Source: Nitrosomonadales bacterium (lineage in GTDB: Bacteria > Pseudomonadota > Gammaproteobacteria > Burkholderiales > Gallionellaceae). From it: a DNA stretch of 64,000 bases. The stretch is from positions 248,001 through 312,000 of the forward strand of contig JAHFQZ010000002.1 of NCBI GenBank assembly GCA_023259055.1, given 5' to 3'. The notes beneath the pieces were generated by a model that worked only from the letters and a program-made list of their open reading frames with translations, was not told the origin of the DNA and ran no database searches. Shown piece by piece: positions 51,639 to 60,274 of the stretch. Both the position numbers and the translations under genes were made by a program. How positions within the stretch are numbered: position 1 is the stretch's first letter; each line of letters opens with the position of its first letter.

Positions 51639-52835
51639 ATGAACGTAATTAGAATGACTGATCTGGATCTCAAGGGTAAACATGTCCTGATCCGCTCCGA
51701 TCTCAATGTCCCAGTCAAAGACGGCAAAGTAACATCCGATGCACGCATCACAGCTTCAATGGCGACGATAAATTTTGCGCTGAAGGCCGGAGCGCGTGTG
51801 ATGGTAACTTCCCATTTGGGCCGCCCGGAAGAAGGAGTTTATTCCGAAGAAAATTCGCTCAAACCAGTTGCAAATGTTATCGCCAACAAACTGGGCAAAC
51901 CCGTGCGTCTTATCAGGGATTGGATAGACGGCGGCTTCGATGTTGCCGAAGGTGAATTGGTATTGCTGGAAAATTGCCGCTTCAACAAAGGCGAAAAAAA
52001 GAGCCTGGATGACATTTCAAAAAAATATGCTGCGCTGTGCGACGTGTTCGTGATGGACGCATTCGGCACGGCGCACCGTGCTGAAGCCTCGACTCACGGC
52101 GTGGCGAAGTTTGCGCATGTGGCTGCTGCGGGCATTTTGCTGACCGAAGAGTTGGACGCATTGACCAAAGCCCTGCTCAGCCCGGCGCGACCGATGGTTG
52201 CCATCGTCGGCGGCAGCAAAGTATCAACGAAGCTGACCGTGCTGGAAAGCCTGTCGGAAAAAGTGGATCAACTGGTGGTTGGCGGCGGTATTGCCAACAC
52301 TTTTCTCAAGGCCACCGGACACCAGGTCGGCAAGTCGTTGTGTGAAGACGATCTGATACCCACCGCCCAGGCATTGCTGGAAAAAATGGCTGCTCGCGGC
52401 GCAAGCATCCCCATTGCCAAGGATGTTGTCGTCGGCAAGGAAGCTCCTTTTGTGGCTGGCAACGAAAATACCCCGGCTATCCTCAAAGATGCCGGGGATG
52501 TGGCAGACGATGAGATGATTTTCGACATCGGCCCGCAGTCCGCACAGGAATTGGTCGACATCATCATGAAGGCAGGCACAGTTGTCTGGAACGGCCCGGT
52601 CGGCGTGTTCGAGTTCGATCAATTCGGCGCGGGCACCAAAGCAATTGCCATGGCAATTGCCGAAACCAAAGCCTTTACGCTCGCAGGAGGCGGCGACACC
52701 ATAGCCGCGATTCAGAAGTACGGCATCTATGACAAGGTGTCTTACATTTCAACTGCAGGCGGAGCGTTTCTGGAATTTCTTGAAGGCAAAAAATTGCCTG
52801 CAGTGGAAATTCTCGAACAACGAGCAGGTTCATAA
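51639..52835 (+). CDS. pgk: Phosphoglycerate kinase
   Basis: Pgk phosphorylates 3-phosphoglycerate with ATP in the Calvin cycle direction. It has [14 protein letters not shown] near the start, SHLGRPEEG (about residue 66), the hinge region, and the nucleotide-binding [10 protein letters not shown] (about 350). At 398 residues the length is normal. The ATG at 51639 has a GGAAG site nine bases upstream; the Met six codons in (51654) is an alternative. Confidence 0.96.
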   Translation: MNVIRMTDLDLKGKHVLIRSDLNVPVKDGKVTSDARITASMATINFALKAGARVMVTSHLGRPEEGVYSEENSLKPVANVIANKLGKPVRLIRDWIDGGFDVAEGELVLLENCRFNKGEKKSLDDISKKYAALCDVFVMDAFGTAHRAEASTHGVAKFAHVAAAGILLTEELDALTKALLSPARPMVAIVGGSKVSTKLTVLESLSEKVDQLVVGGGIANTFLKATGHQVGKSLCEDDLIPTAQALLEKMAARGASIPIAKDVVVGKEAPFVAGNENTPAILKDAGDVADDEMIFDIGPQSAQELVDIIMKAGTVVWNGPVGVFEFDQFGAGTKAIAMAIAETKAFTLAGGGDTIAAIQKYGIYDKVSYISTAGGAFLEFLEGKKLPAVEILEQRAGS

Positions 52836-52924
52836 TAAGCGCGAAGAATCTCATGCAGGCTGGCAACTACCCAAGCTTGCATACCACGATAGCTCAGGGC
52901 TGTTAATTATTAAACAGGTAACAC

Positions 52925-54364
52925 ATGCTGCGTAGAACCAAAATAGTTGCAACGCTAGGACCAGCTTCAAGTGACCAAAAGGTGTTGGAGCAGATGATTC
53001 GTGCCGGTGTGGATCTGGTGCGCATGAATTTTTCCCACGGCACCGCGCAGGACCATGTGAGCCGCGCCGAAACGGTTCGCGCCGCGGCCAAGGCATGTGG
53101 CCGCACGGTGGGTATTCTGGCCGACCTGCAAGGGCCGAAAATTCGCGTGAAAAAATTCGCGAACGACAAGATCGTATTGAACAACGGCGATACCTTTATC
53201 CTCGATGCCTCGCTGGAGGGGCTGGGTAACCAGGAGCGCGTCGGCCTGGATTATAAAGAGCTGCCCAACGATGTCAGTGTGGGCACAGTATTGCTACTCA
53301 ACGATGGCATGCTGGAATTTCATGTAACCGGAGTAAAAGGCACCCAGGTCATTTGCAAGGTAGTGCGCGGCGGCGTGTTGTCCAACAACAAGGGCATTAA
53401 CCGCAAAGGCGGCGGACTGACGGCACCCGCACTGACCGACAAGGACAAGGAAGACATCAAGACCGCCGCATTGATCAAAGCCGATTATCTGGCGGTCTCT
53501 TTTCCGCGCAGTGGCGACGATATGCGCCATGCACGCGAACTGATGCACGCAGCAGGCGGCAAAAGCCTGCTGATGGCCAAGATCGAGCGCGCCGAAGCTA
53601 TACCGGCATTGGGAGACATTATCGATGCGTCAGATGCCATCATGGTGGCGCGCGGCGATTTGAGCGTGGAAGTGGGCGATGCCGCTGTGCCAGGTTTGCA
53701 GAAGCGCATGATCACAATGGCGCGAGCAAAGAACCGTCTGGTGATTACCGCAACCCAAATGATGGAATCGATGATCACCAATCCGATCCCAACCCGTGCG
53801 GAAGTATCCGATGTGGCGAATGCCGTACTGGATGGCACCGATGCTGTCATGTTATCGGCGGAAACAGCAGTGGGCGACTATCCGGTGGAAACCATCGAAG
53901 CGATGGCGCGAATTTGCCTTAGCGCGGAACGCGAGGATCACGAGCGCCCGATGGACCCTCGTGACGCCAAGCATAAATTCACCCGTATTGATCAGTCCAT
54001 TGCCATGTCCGCTTTGTTTGCCGCCTCGCATTTCAAGGTGAAGGCCATCGTAGCGTTAACCCAGTCCGGATCGACCCCGTTGTGGATGTCGCGCATTAGT
54101 GTCGGCGTGCCAATTTTCGCACTAACACCGTTGCGCGAAACATTGAGCAAAGTGACTTTGTTCAGCGGCGTGCATCCCATCGAGTTTCATTCCAAATCAA
54201 GAGGCCAGGCGGAGGAATGGCATCAAATTGAGGGGACACTCCTGGATCTGGGGTTGGTTGAAGAAGGCGACATGGTGGTAATGACGATAGGCGAGGCAGT
54301 AGGCAAAGCCGGACACACCAACACGATGAAGATCATGCGCGTTGGCGATCATCACAAAAGTTAA
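52925..54364 (+). CDS. pyk: Pyruvate kinase
   Basis: Pyk makes pyruvate and ATP from phosphoenolpyruvate. It starts RRTKIVATLGPASSD, has the substrate/cation segment RMNFSHGTAQDH (about residue 33), the signature MVARGDLSVEVG (about 242) and TATQMMESMITNPIPTRAEVSDVANAV-like motif, of which QMMESMI is the core. At 479 residues it is the usual single-chain form. Its place between pgk and fba is normal for this operon type and drains fixed carbon from the lower pathway. Confidence 0.96.
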   Translation: MLRRTKIVATLGPASSDQKVLEQMIRAGVDLVRMNFSHGTAQDHVSRAETVRAAAKACGRTVGILADLQGPKIRVKKFANDKIVLNNGDTFILDASLEGLGNQERVGLDYKELPNDVSVGTVLLLNDGMLEFHVTGVKGTQVICKVVRGGVLSNNKGINRKGGGLTAPALTDKDKEDIKTAALIKADYLAVSFPRSGDDMRHARELMHAAGGKSLLMAKIERAEAIPALGDIIDASDAIMVARGDLSVEVGDAAVPGLQKRMITMARAKNRLVITATQMMESMITNPIPTRAEVSDVANAVLDGTDAVMLSAETAVGDYPVETIEAMARICLSAEREDHERPMDPRDAKHKFTRIDQSIAMSALFAASHFKVKAIVALTQSGSTPLWMSRISVGVPIFALTPLRETLSKVTLFSGVHPIEFHSKSRGQAEEWHQIEGTLLDLGLVEEGDMVVMTIGEAVGKAGHTNTMKIMRVGDHHKS

Positions 54365-54367
54365 AGG

Positions 54368-54424
54368 CAGTCGTTAGTTGGCGTTGTCCGTTACGCGGTA
54401 TTTTTTACTAACGAATAACGACTG
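54368..54424 (+). repeat. Inverted repeat of the TAGTCGTTAG type between pyk and fba
   Basis: cagtcgtta (54368-54376) and taacgactg (54416-54424) are perfect 9-bp arms, with further internal gttag and ctaac elements. The words tcgttag and taacgac link it to the gcvH-gcvPA spacer repeat at 11661-11781. Confidence 0.65.
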
Positions 54425-54459
54425 AAGTAATCTTTTAATTTAGCTAAGAGGAAAAGAAA

Positions 54460-55524
54460 ATGGCACTCGTATCTTTACGACAACTACTCGACCATGCGGC
54501 AGAAAACGGCTACGGCTTGCCCGCATTCAACGTGAACAACCTCGAACAGGTCAAGGCGATCATGGAAGCGGCTGATGAAACCAACAGCCCAGTGATCATG
54601 CAAGGCTCTGCCGGTGCGCGCAAGTATGCAGGGGAAGCATTCCTGCGACACCTCATCGAAGCGGCCGTGGAAGCATACCCGCATATCCCGGTAGTGATGC
54701 ATCAGGACCATGGCGCATCACCGGCGGTTTGCATTCAGGCAATCCGTTCCGGATTCTCCAGTGTAATGATGGACGGTTCGCTGATGACTGATGGCAAGAC
54801 TCCATCCAGTTTTGAATACAACGTCAATGTCACACGTAGTGTTGTGGAAATGTCCCATGCGGTGGGCGTTTCCGTCGAAGGAGAGCTCGGCTGCCTGGGT
54901 TCGCTGGAATCCGGCCACGGCGAGAAAGAGGACGGTCACGGTGCAGAAGGCGCGCTGCGCCACGATCAACTGCTGACCGACCCGAATGAAGCCGCCGAAT
55001 TCGTCAAGGTCACCGGTGTGGATGCGCTGGCGATTGCGATTGGCACTTCGCACGGCGCATACAAGTTCACCCGGCCACCAACCGGCGACACGCTGGCAAT
55101 CAGCCGCATCAAGGAAATTCACGCACGCATTCCCAATACTCACCTGGTGATGCACGGCTCATCATCAGTGCCACAGGAATGGTTGAAAATTATCAACGAA
55201 TTCGGCGGTCAAATGGGGCAGACATACGGCGTACCGGTGGAAGAGATTGTCGAGGGCATCAGACATGGTGTGCGCAAGGTGAATATCGATACCGACCTGC
55301 GCATGGCCTCCACCGGCGCGACCCGACGCTACCTCGCGCAAAACCCCAAGGACTTCGACCCGCGCAAGTTCCTTGCTGCCACTACCAATGCGATGAAGGA
55401 AATCTGCAAGGCGCGGTATGAAGCCTTCGGCGCCGCCGGACAAGCCGGCAAGATCAAACCGATTTCGCTGGATGCAATGGCAGGCCGCTACGCCAAGGGT
55501 GAATTGAAAGCAATCGTTAAGTAG
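54460..55524 (+). CDS. fba: Fructose-bisphosphate aldolase, class II (Calvin-cycle type)
   Basis: Class II aldolase condenses triose phosphates to fructose 1,6-bisphosphate and, in the Calvin cycle, also sedoheptulose 1,7-bisphosphate. The zinc-binding segment is [13 protein letters not shown] (about residue 80). [16 protein letters not shown] (about 105), the [19 protein letters not shown] loop (about 142) and [10 protein letters not shown] (about 192) follow. The 354-residue length and the loop insertion fit the CBB-type subfamily. GAGG precedes the ATG. It ends the operon before a strong terminator. Confidence 0.97.
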   Translation: MALVSLRQLLDHAAENGYGLPAFNVNNLEQVKAIMEAADETNSPVIMQGSAGARKYAGEAFLRHLIEAAVEAYPHIPVVMHQDHGASPAVCIQAIRSGFSSVMMDGSLMTDGKTPSSFEYNVNVTRSVVEMSHAVGVSVEGELGCLGSLESGHGEKEDGHGAEGALRHDQLLTDPNEAAEFVKVTGVDALAIAIGTSHGAYKFTRPPTGDTLAISRIKEIHARIPNTHLVMHGSSSVPQEWLKIINEFGGQMGQTYGVPVEEIVEGIRHGVRKVNIDTDLRMASTGATRRYLAQNPKDFDPRKFLAATTNAMKEICKARYEAFGAAGQAGKIKPISLDAMAGRYAKGELKAIVK

Positions 55525-55560
55525 GCGACCCGGGATTTGCCTTCGGATGCCGAGAAGAAA

Positions 55561-55590
55561 AAAAGCGACCGGAAGGTCGCTTTTTTGTTT
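55561..55590. terminator. Bidirectional intrinsic terminator between fba and pilY1
   Basis: aaaagcgacc and ggtcgctttt (55561-55570, 55575-55584) pair perfectly around a 4-base loop. T-runs lie on the 3' side of both strands: tttttt then gttt on the plus strand, and a longer T-run on the minus strand. It ends both the tkt-fba operon and the pilus operon. Confidence 0.9.
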
Positions 55591-55610
55591 GGCAAAGTTA
55601 ATCGGGCCGA

Positions 55611-55727
55611 TTAATACTCCTTCCCGTTTTCGCTCAAGTCTTCTTTAGCGATTGGGCTAGTAGCGGGCGTTCCTTCCTGTATTGTTGTGAAGACCGCCAA
55701 AACTTGCAGTGCTGCGAAATCAATCAC
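55611..55727 (-). CDS. Possible 38-residue ORF overlapping the end of pilY1
   Basis: A GTG at 55727 overlaps the pilY1 stop region by 8 bases and opens a 38-codon frame ending before the shared terminator. The peptide has a hydrophobic first half (FAALQVLAVFTTI) and a polar tail ending SENGKEY. The overlap would allow coupled translation. No ribosome-binding site or known family supports it, so it may be chance or a remnant. Confidence 0.25.
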   Translation of the reverse strand: MIDFAALQVLAVFTTIQEGTPATSPIAKEDLSENGKEY

Positions 55728-58700
55728 TTTCCATATACCAGTAGGATCTGTACCTGCTGCCGGTAGGGTTGATCACAACTTCGGAGCCCTGCAATGCAGA
55801 TGAGTTGGCCGATGTTGTATCGATGCAGCCGATGCAGAACGGATACTTGGTTCCACCCACATCCACGACCCCTGCTACCGGTGACGGCGGCATACCGCCA
55901 CCGACATAGATGGCGGAACGATTGCCGCCGCTCGTACTAGTCGCATTGCCGGTCAGGTATTCCACCGCGTATCCACGTGCAGTTCCCAGATTCGCCACAC
56001 AGGATGTGCCGCCTGGGCTGGGGGTGTTGGTGCCGAAATTGGTTATGCCGCCAATGGTAAGTCCTGTGTTGACCGATTGCTCGCATGTGCCAAAATTGAA
56101 TCGCCAGCCTTGGGTCGATGTCGTTGTCACCCCGCCTGTGACGTTGGTAATCGTGGTTATCCCTGACGCCGTCACAGTAGTGGTCGTGCCTGATGTGACA
56201 TCGACCAGGCTGCTTGTTGTCGGAGTCGGGCTGGGATAGCCGGTCGGCTGATCCATCAACATATAGAATTGATTGGTAACAAAGCTCCCCAGCGGCGAAG
56301 TTGCCATGTAGTTGCAAGCATAACTATTCACCAGCGGATGCTCGCGATCACCTGATCCGATCAGCACTGCGTTGAATCCCGGAGAGGGCACAACGGTCGG
56401 ACCCTCAAGGAACTTCCGTGCATTGTTGGAATCGCTCAGGCTGGCGATAAGGGTATCAGCTGCTGCCGTATTGGCAGTCCAGAAGCCGAACGTGGCTCCA
56501 TCGTAGGAACCGACATTGATGCGATAGACATAGCCGCCGGAGTCAGACGCGTACACCGAGGTCATATAACCATCAACATCCTTCAGTATAGACAAATCAC
56601 CGGGGACGCTGTAATTGGTGGGGTAAGTGCGGATAATAGCGCCGGTATCCGCATCAACAAACCAGATATTGGCACCCTTGCGCGGCGTGGTTGTGCAGCG
56701 TGTCTTGCTGTCGGTGTCCTCACATTGGTCATAGCCGCCACCGAAGACCAGAACCGGCTTCGGAAGCCCGCCACTCATATACCCGCTGATATAGGCAACC
56801 ATGGGATGTGACCATGTTTGGCCGATGCCGGACCAGCCTGCCGAACACATCGTGTCGTTGGTGGTGTCGCTGGTGAAACAGCCTTTGCGCCATTTGAGCA
56901 CCGGGTTGAAAGGGTCAGATACATCAAATGCGTAAACTGCCCGTCCGCCGCGGCGCATGCTCGAATAAATCCAGACCGTCCCCAATCTCTGAAAGACCCC
57001 GATGGATCCATCGAAGAAGTAATCCTTGGGAAGCGGTGCCGGCGAACCCGTGATGCTGGGGAAGGCGATCAGCGCAGAAGTGATGCCATCGCCGTCGCTG
57101 TCGCTGCCGTTGTCGCGCAGGCGATATAACTTGCCAAAGCCCTCGGGTGGGATAAAGCCCCATAGCTCGATGCCCTCGGTGTCGGTTTGCCCGCCATCCA
57201 CCGCATGGAACACGCCATCGTCTGCGCCATAAAATGCGATCGTTCCGGTGGTACCTCCATAATCGATTACCGCAGGTTGCGAATGGACCACACCGCCATG
57301 CACCGAAGGACGCATCTCATTAAGAATGGGCGCCAAGCCGGCATCCAGATTGGCATTCTCGTTATCGACATCCTTTCCCCGTGTCCACCAGATCAGGTTG
57401 GTGCTCAACGCGCCGGTGACGCTGGCGTTGGAAGTATCGAAGTTGGTAAAAGAAGTGCATGAAGTTGCGGAAGAGCCATCGCAAGTCAACAGCTTGCGGC
57501 ACGATGCCGTTGAAGGCGTTGCGGCGCCACAAACATTATAATTAGTGCTGGTGGTTACCGCGCCGCTGACGCCGCGCAAACGCTGCGCTGCGCCGCCCTT
57601 TTCAACCACCTCGCCGTCGGGTGCGTCCGAATAAACAGAAGTTGACCCAGCGACCGGGTAGGCGGACGCCTGCGCCGAGCAATCGCCCAAGGCAAGTGCC
57701 GTGCCGAAATTCCAATATTGGCCGGTATCCGTAGTCCAGAAACTGTCGGAACAAGGCGTAACGAAACCCGTGACGGTGCTGATCGCTGCATCCCCGTACT
57801 TGTCCGCCAGTTGCAACTTGCCATTGAGCACGGCGAACTGGAATTGCTTCAGGTTTCCGGGCCAGCGCGGCGCGGCATTTGCTTCGGGCCGGAACATGCC
57901 CATGAACACCTGATTGAGGTAGGTTCCCTGGGTGTTCACGCTTACCGGCAGGCTGGACGAAGCGAACACGCTGTTGACTGACTGGATTTCCGAAAAAATC
58001 TTGCGCAGCGCGTTGGTGATGGCGGTTTCATCGGAGGCCTTGAAGTACTTGCCCCCCCCGGTAGAAGCTGCGCTGATTAGCAGGGAACTCTCGTTCGTGT
58101 CTTGCTGGTCCTTGAAGACATCTATCGTAAAGGTGGAGATGTTTTGCTGGCCTACGGCGGGGCTGACATCCGTCCGGTGGAGGAATCTCGCCCATTCGTC
58201 GAAATAGTTGATCTTGGCGGCGGCCGGGGCGGAGAATGTCCCGTTGGGTGTCGCGGCAGTCGTGGTGTAGGTGCCGGTGATGTTTTGGCTGTACGATGAG
58301 CCGGTCACCGTCGTTGTGGAGATGCCGTTCATGCTGTAGGTGTTTCCGCTGGTTATCAAAGTCGTGGCGTCGATCCGCCATTGCTTTGAGCCACCCACAT
58401 TCGGGCTACAATTAGAGCCAGTGCAGCTAAATCCGCTGTAGGAAGGATAATGAGCCGCGCCGTAAGCAGTGCAATTCGTTGCATTAGAAAGATTGTCCGT
58501 AATACAACCGGTGCTTGCCGTGAGGGGATTGGTCGGGTTGCTGGAAGTGGAAGTGCAGGCAGTCTGGTTGGTGCAGGTGGTGCTGGTGTAGCCGGGATGA
58601 GCGACCGCGACCGCCGCTTGGCAAGCCGCCGCGCTGGCATAGACACCGCAGGCAGAGGTGCCGATTACCGTGGTCGTGGTGGTCGTCGAACCGGCAGTGC

Positions 58701-59715
58701 AAGTGCTGTTGTAAGTGCATGCATAGCTGCTGTAGCCGGGATACGTTGTACTAAAAGTGGTAACAGCGTTACAGGCGGCAGTAGAAGTCGTTATGTCAGC
58801 ACCCGGGTAGGTGCCGCATGCGGGCGTGGCCAGCAACACGGATTGAGTCGTGGAGGTGGTGGACAGGTTAGCCAGCGGCAATTGCGTGACATCGCCGCCC
58901 ACACCCTGTGCGGGCAACAGGCTGGGGGGGCCGAGCAGCGTCGAGGGAGAATCCTGCGAAGGGAAGCCGTTGCCGATGAAAATAACGTAATTCTTGGCGC
59001 AACTGTTAGTCGAGGATAGCGGCGAATTGTAATTGGTCTTGAGCGCGTCGGTGTAGGCGGCAGCGTCGAACATGCCGATATTGGCGGCACCGAAATCGCC
59101 GGCATAACGCAAGGTGCCGAACTGGCTGGAATTTACATTCGCGCCGGCCACATCGTCCTGCGCGTGCGCGGGATGGGTGTAGCCGCCGAAGTATTTGAAT
59201 ACTTCCAGCATGGAGGCGCTGTAGTCGGTCTTGGCGGAGGCCGTCTTCTCCGACCCGTTGAAGTTCTTTTGTATGCAATTAGGCGTGCCATTGAGGCTAT
59301 TCGGGCCATCGGTACAGCCCGACGGGAACCCGACCAATTCGGAGAACGCTGATTTATTGGTTGGTGTCATTTGACGGACATGGAAGCGAATATAACCGCC
59401 ATTCTTGTTGGTCCCGGTTCCCTCGGTAAACATCATAAGGCCGACATTGGTTCTGTCAGTTAACTCGCCAATGACGGTGCGCAGGGCGTTCAGTTCGGAT
59501 TCGCCCTGCTTGATGCCCCCCGGCCAGTGCTGGGCCGCAGATGCCCAGTTGGCGCTGTTATCGATGACGATCAGAACATTCGGGTTCAGGGCGGCGTTGG
59601 GAGACGTATCGGGCGGCCTGGCATAAATATCGATGTCTTCGGCAAACCCTTGTGGAGCCGACAAAACAAGGCCGATGCACAAGAAAATCTGTGAAATATT
59701 TTTGATAATGCTCAT
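55720..59715 (-). CDS. pilY1: Type IV pilus tip adhesin PilY1
   Basis: PilY1 caps the minor-pilin complex, promotes pilus extension and binds surfaces. At 1331 residues it has a signal peptide (LCIGLVLSAPQGFA) and an N-terminal von Willebrand factor A domain starting NPNVLIVIDNSANWAS (about 45-60). The C-terminal beta-propeller runs from about residue 800 with HSQPAVIDYGG, GADDGVFHAVDGG and DSDGDG, a likely calcium-binding loop (about 871-876). Within the VWA region, residues 300-436 hold three Cys-rich tandem repeats. The MIDAS motif reads DNSAN where DxSxS is standard. It ends in the normal SYWYMESD. It is the last full-size gene of the minor-pilin operon. Confidence 0.94.
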   Translation of the reverse strand: MSIIKNISQIFLCIGLVLSAPQGFAEDIDIYARPPDTSPNAALNPNVLIVIDNSANWASAAQHWPGGIKQGESELNALRTVIGELTDRTNVGLMMFTEGTGTNKNGGYIRFHVRQMTPTNKSAFSELVGFPSGCTDGPNSLNGTPNCIQKNFNGSEKTASAKTDYSASMLEVFKYFGGYTHPAHAQDDVAGANVNSSQFGTLRYAGDFGAANIGMFDAAAYTDALKTNYNSPLSSTNSCAKNYVIFIGNGFPSQDSPSTLLGPPSLLPAQGVGGDVTQLPLANLSTTSTTQSVLLATPACGTYPGADITTSTAACNAVTTFSTTYPGYSSYACTYNSTCTAGSTTTTTTVIGTSACGVYASAAACQAAVAVAHPGYTSTTCTNQTACTSTSSNPTNPLTASTGCITDNLSNATNCTAYGAAHYPSYSGFSCTGSNCSPNVGGSKQWRIDATTLITSGNTYSMNGISTTTVTGSSYSQNITGTYTTTAATPNGTFSAPAAAKINYFDEWARFLHRTDVSPAVGQQNISTFTIDVFKDQQDTNESSLLISAASTGGGKYFKASDETAITNALRKIFSEIQSVNSVFASSSLPVSVNTQGTYLNQVFMGMFRPEANAAPRWPGNLKQFQFAVLNGKLQLADKYGDAAISTVTGFVTPCSDSFWTTDTGQYWNFGTALALGDCSAQASAYPVAGSTSVYSDAPDGEVVEKGGAAQRLRGVSGAVTTSTNYNVCGAATPSTASCRKLLTCDGSSATSCTSFTNFDTSNASVTGALSTNLIWWTRGKDVDNENANLDAGLAPILNEMRPSVHGGVVHSQPAVIDYGGTTGTIAFYGADDGVFHAVDGGQTDTEGIELWGFIPPEGFGKLYRLRDNGSDSDGDGITSALIAFPSITGSPAPLPKDYFFDGSIGVFQRLGTVWIYSSMRRGGRAVYAFDVSDPFNPVLKWRKGCFTSDTTNDTMCSAGWSGIGQTWSHPMVAYISGYMSGGLPKPVLVFGGGYDQCEDTDSKTRCTTTPRKGANIWFVDADTGAIIRTYPTNYSVPGDLSILKDVDGYMTSVYASDSGGYVYRINVGSYDGATFGFWTANTAAADTLIASLSDSNNARKFLEGPTVVPSPGFNAVLIGSGDREHPLVNSYACNYMATSPLGSFVTNQFYMLMDQPTGYPSPTPTTSSLVDVTSGTTTTVTASGITTITNVTGGVTTTSTQGWRFNFGTCEQSVNTGLTIGGITNFGTNTPSPGGTSCVANLGTARGYAVEYLTGNATSTSGGNRSAIYVGGGMPPSPVAGVVDVGGTKYPFCIGCIDTTSANSSALQGSEVVINPTGSRYRSYWYMESD

Positions 59716-59734
59716 GATAATCTCCTGTCAAACA

Positions 59735-60274
59735 TCAAATGCCACAAGATGTGACGCCTGCATTTAATCCCGCTATCGTTCTTATTCCCTGGTGAATCAC
59801 GACGCCGGCGCCGGTAACCGGATCAGCGACCCTCGCAGTGATGTCCCACACGGTCCAGAAGCAGACTGCACCGATGGAGCTGGCGCATTCAGACGGAGTC
59901 GTTGGATCTGTTGGATCAACCGGTTTAAATGAAACACAGGCTGGCGCAGGCGAGAAGGTCACGGTGTAATTTGCAACCCCATTGACATTGACCGTTTGCG
60001 GCAAGGGCGCGACCGTTCGGAAAGTGCCGGTACTGATCACGTTTTCAATCGCTTTTTGAGCGGCTGCGGTGGCTTCCTCGCGGAATTGCGCATTACCCAC
60101 CATCTGGACGCTGGTTGTGGTGCTGTTGATGGCCGATACCGCAACCAAGGTCAGCAGCACCAGCATGATGAGTCCTACCAGCAAAGTGCTGCCGCGCTGC
60201 TGTTTGATTCCTGCCCTGATTCCTTCGGCAGGCGCTGGGTAAACACCGGGATGCGGTTTGGGAGAGAATGTCAT
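59735..60274 (-). CDS. pilX: Minor pilin PilX
   Basis: PilX is one of the minor pilins that prime pilus assembly with PilV, PilW and PilY1. The 179-residue protein has a polar leader, then QRGSTLLVGLIMLVLLTLVAVSA (about residues 26-48), the typical PilX membrane helix, whose processing site lacks the classical G-F-T but keeps Gly-Ser-Thr. Two cysteine pairs lie in the C-terminal half. Its start overlaps the pilW stop by four bases (ATGA). Confidence 0.9.
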   Translation of the reverse strand: MTFSPKPHPGVYPAPAEGIRAGIKQQRGSTLLVGLIMLVLLTLVAVSAINSTTTSVQMVGNAQFREEATAAAQKAIENVISTGTFRTVAPLPQTVNVNGVANYTVTFSPAPACVSFKPVDPTDPTTPSECASSIGAVCFWTVWDITARVADPVTGAGVVIHQGIRTIAGLNAGVTSCGI

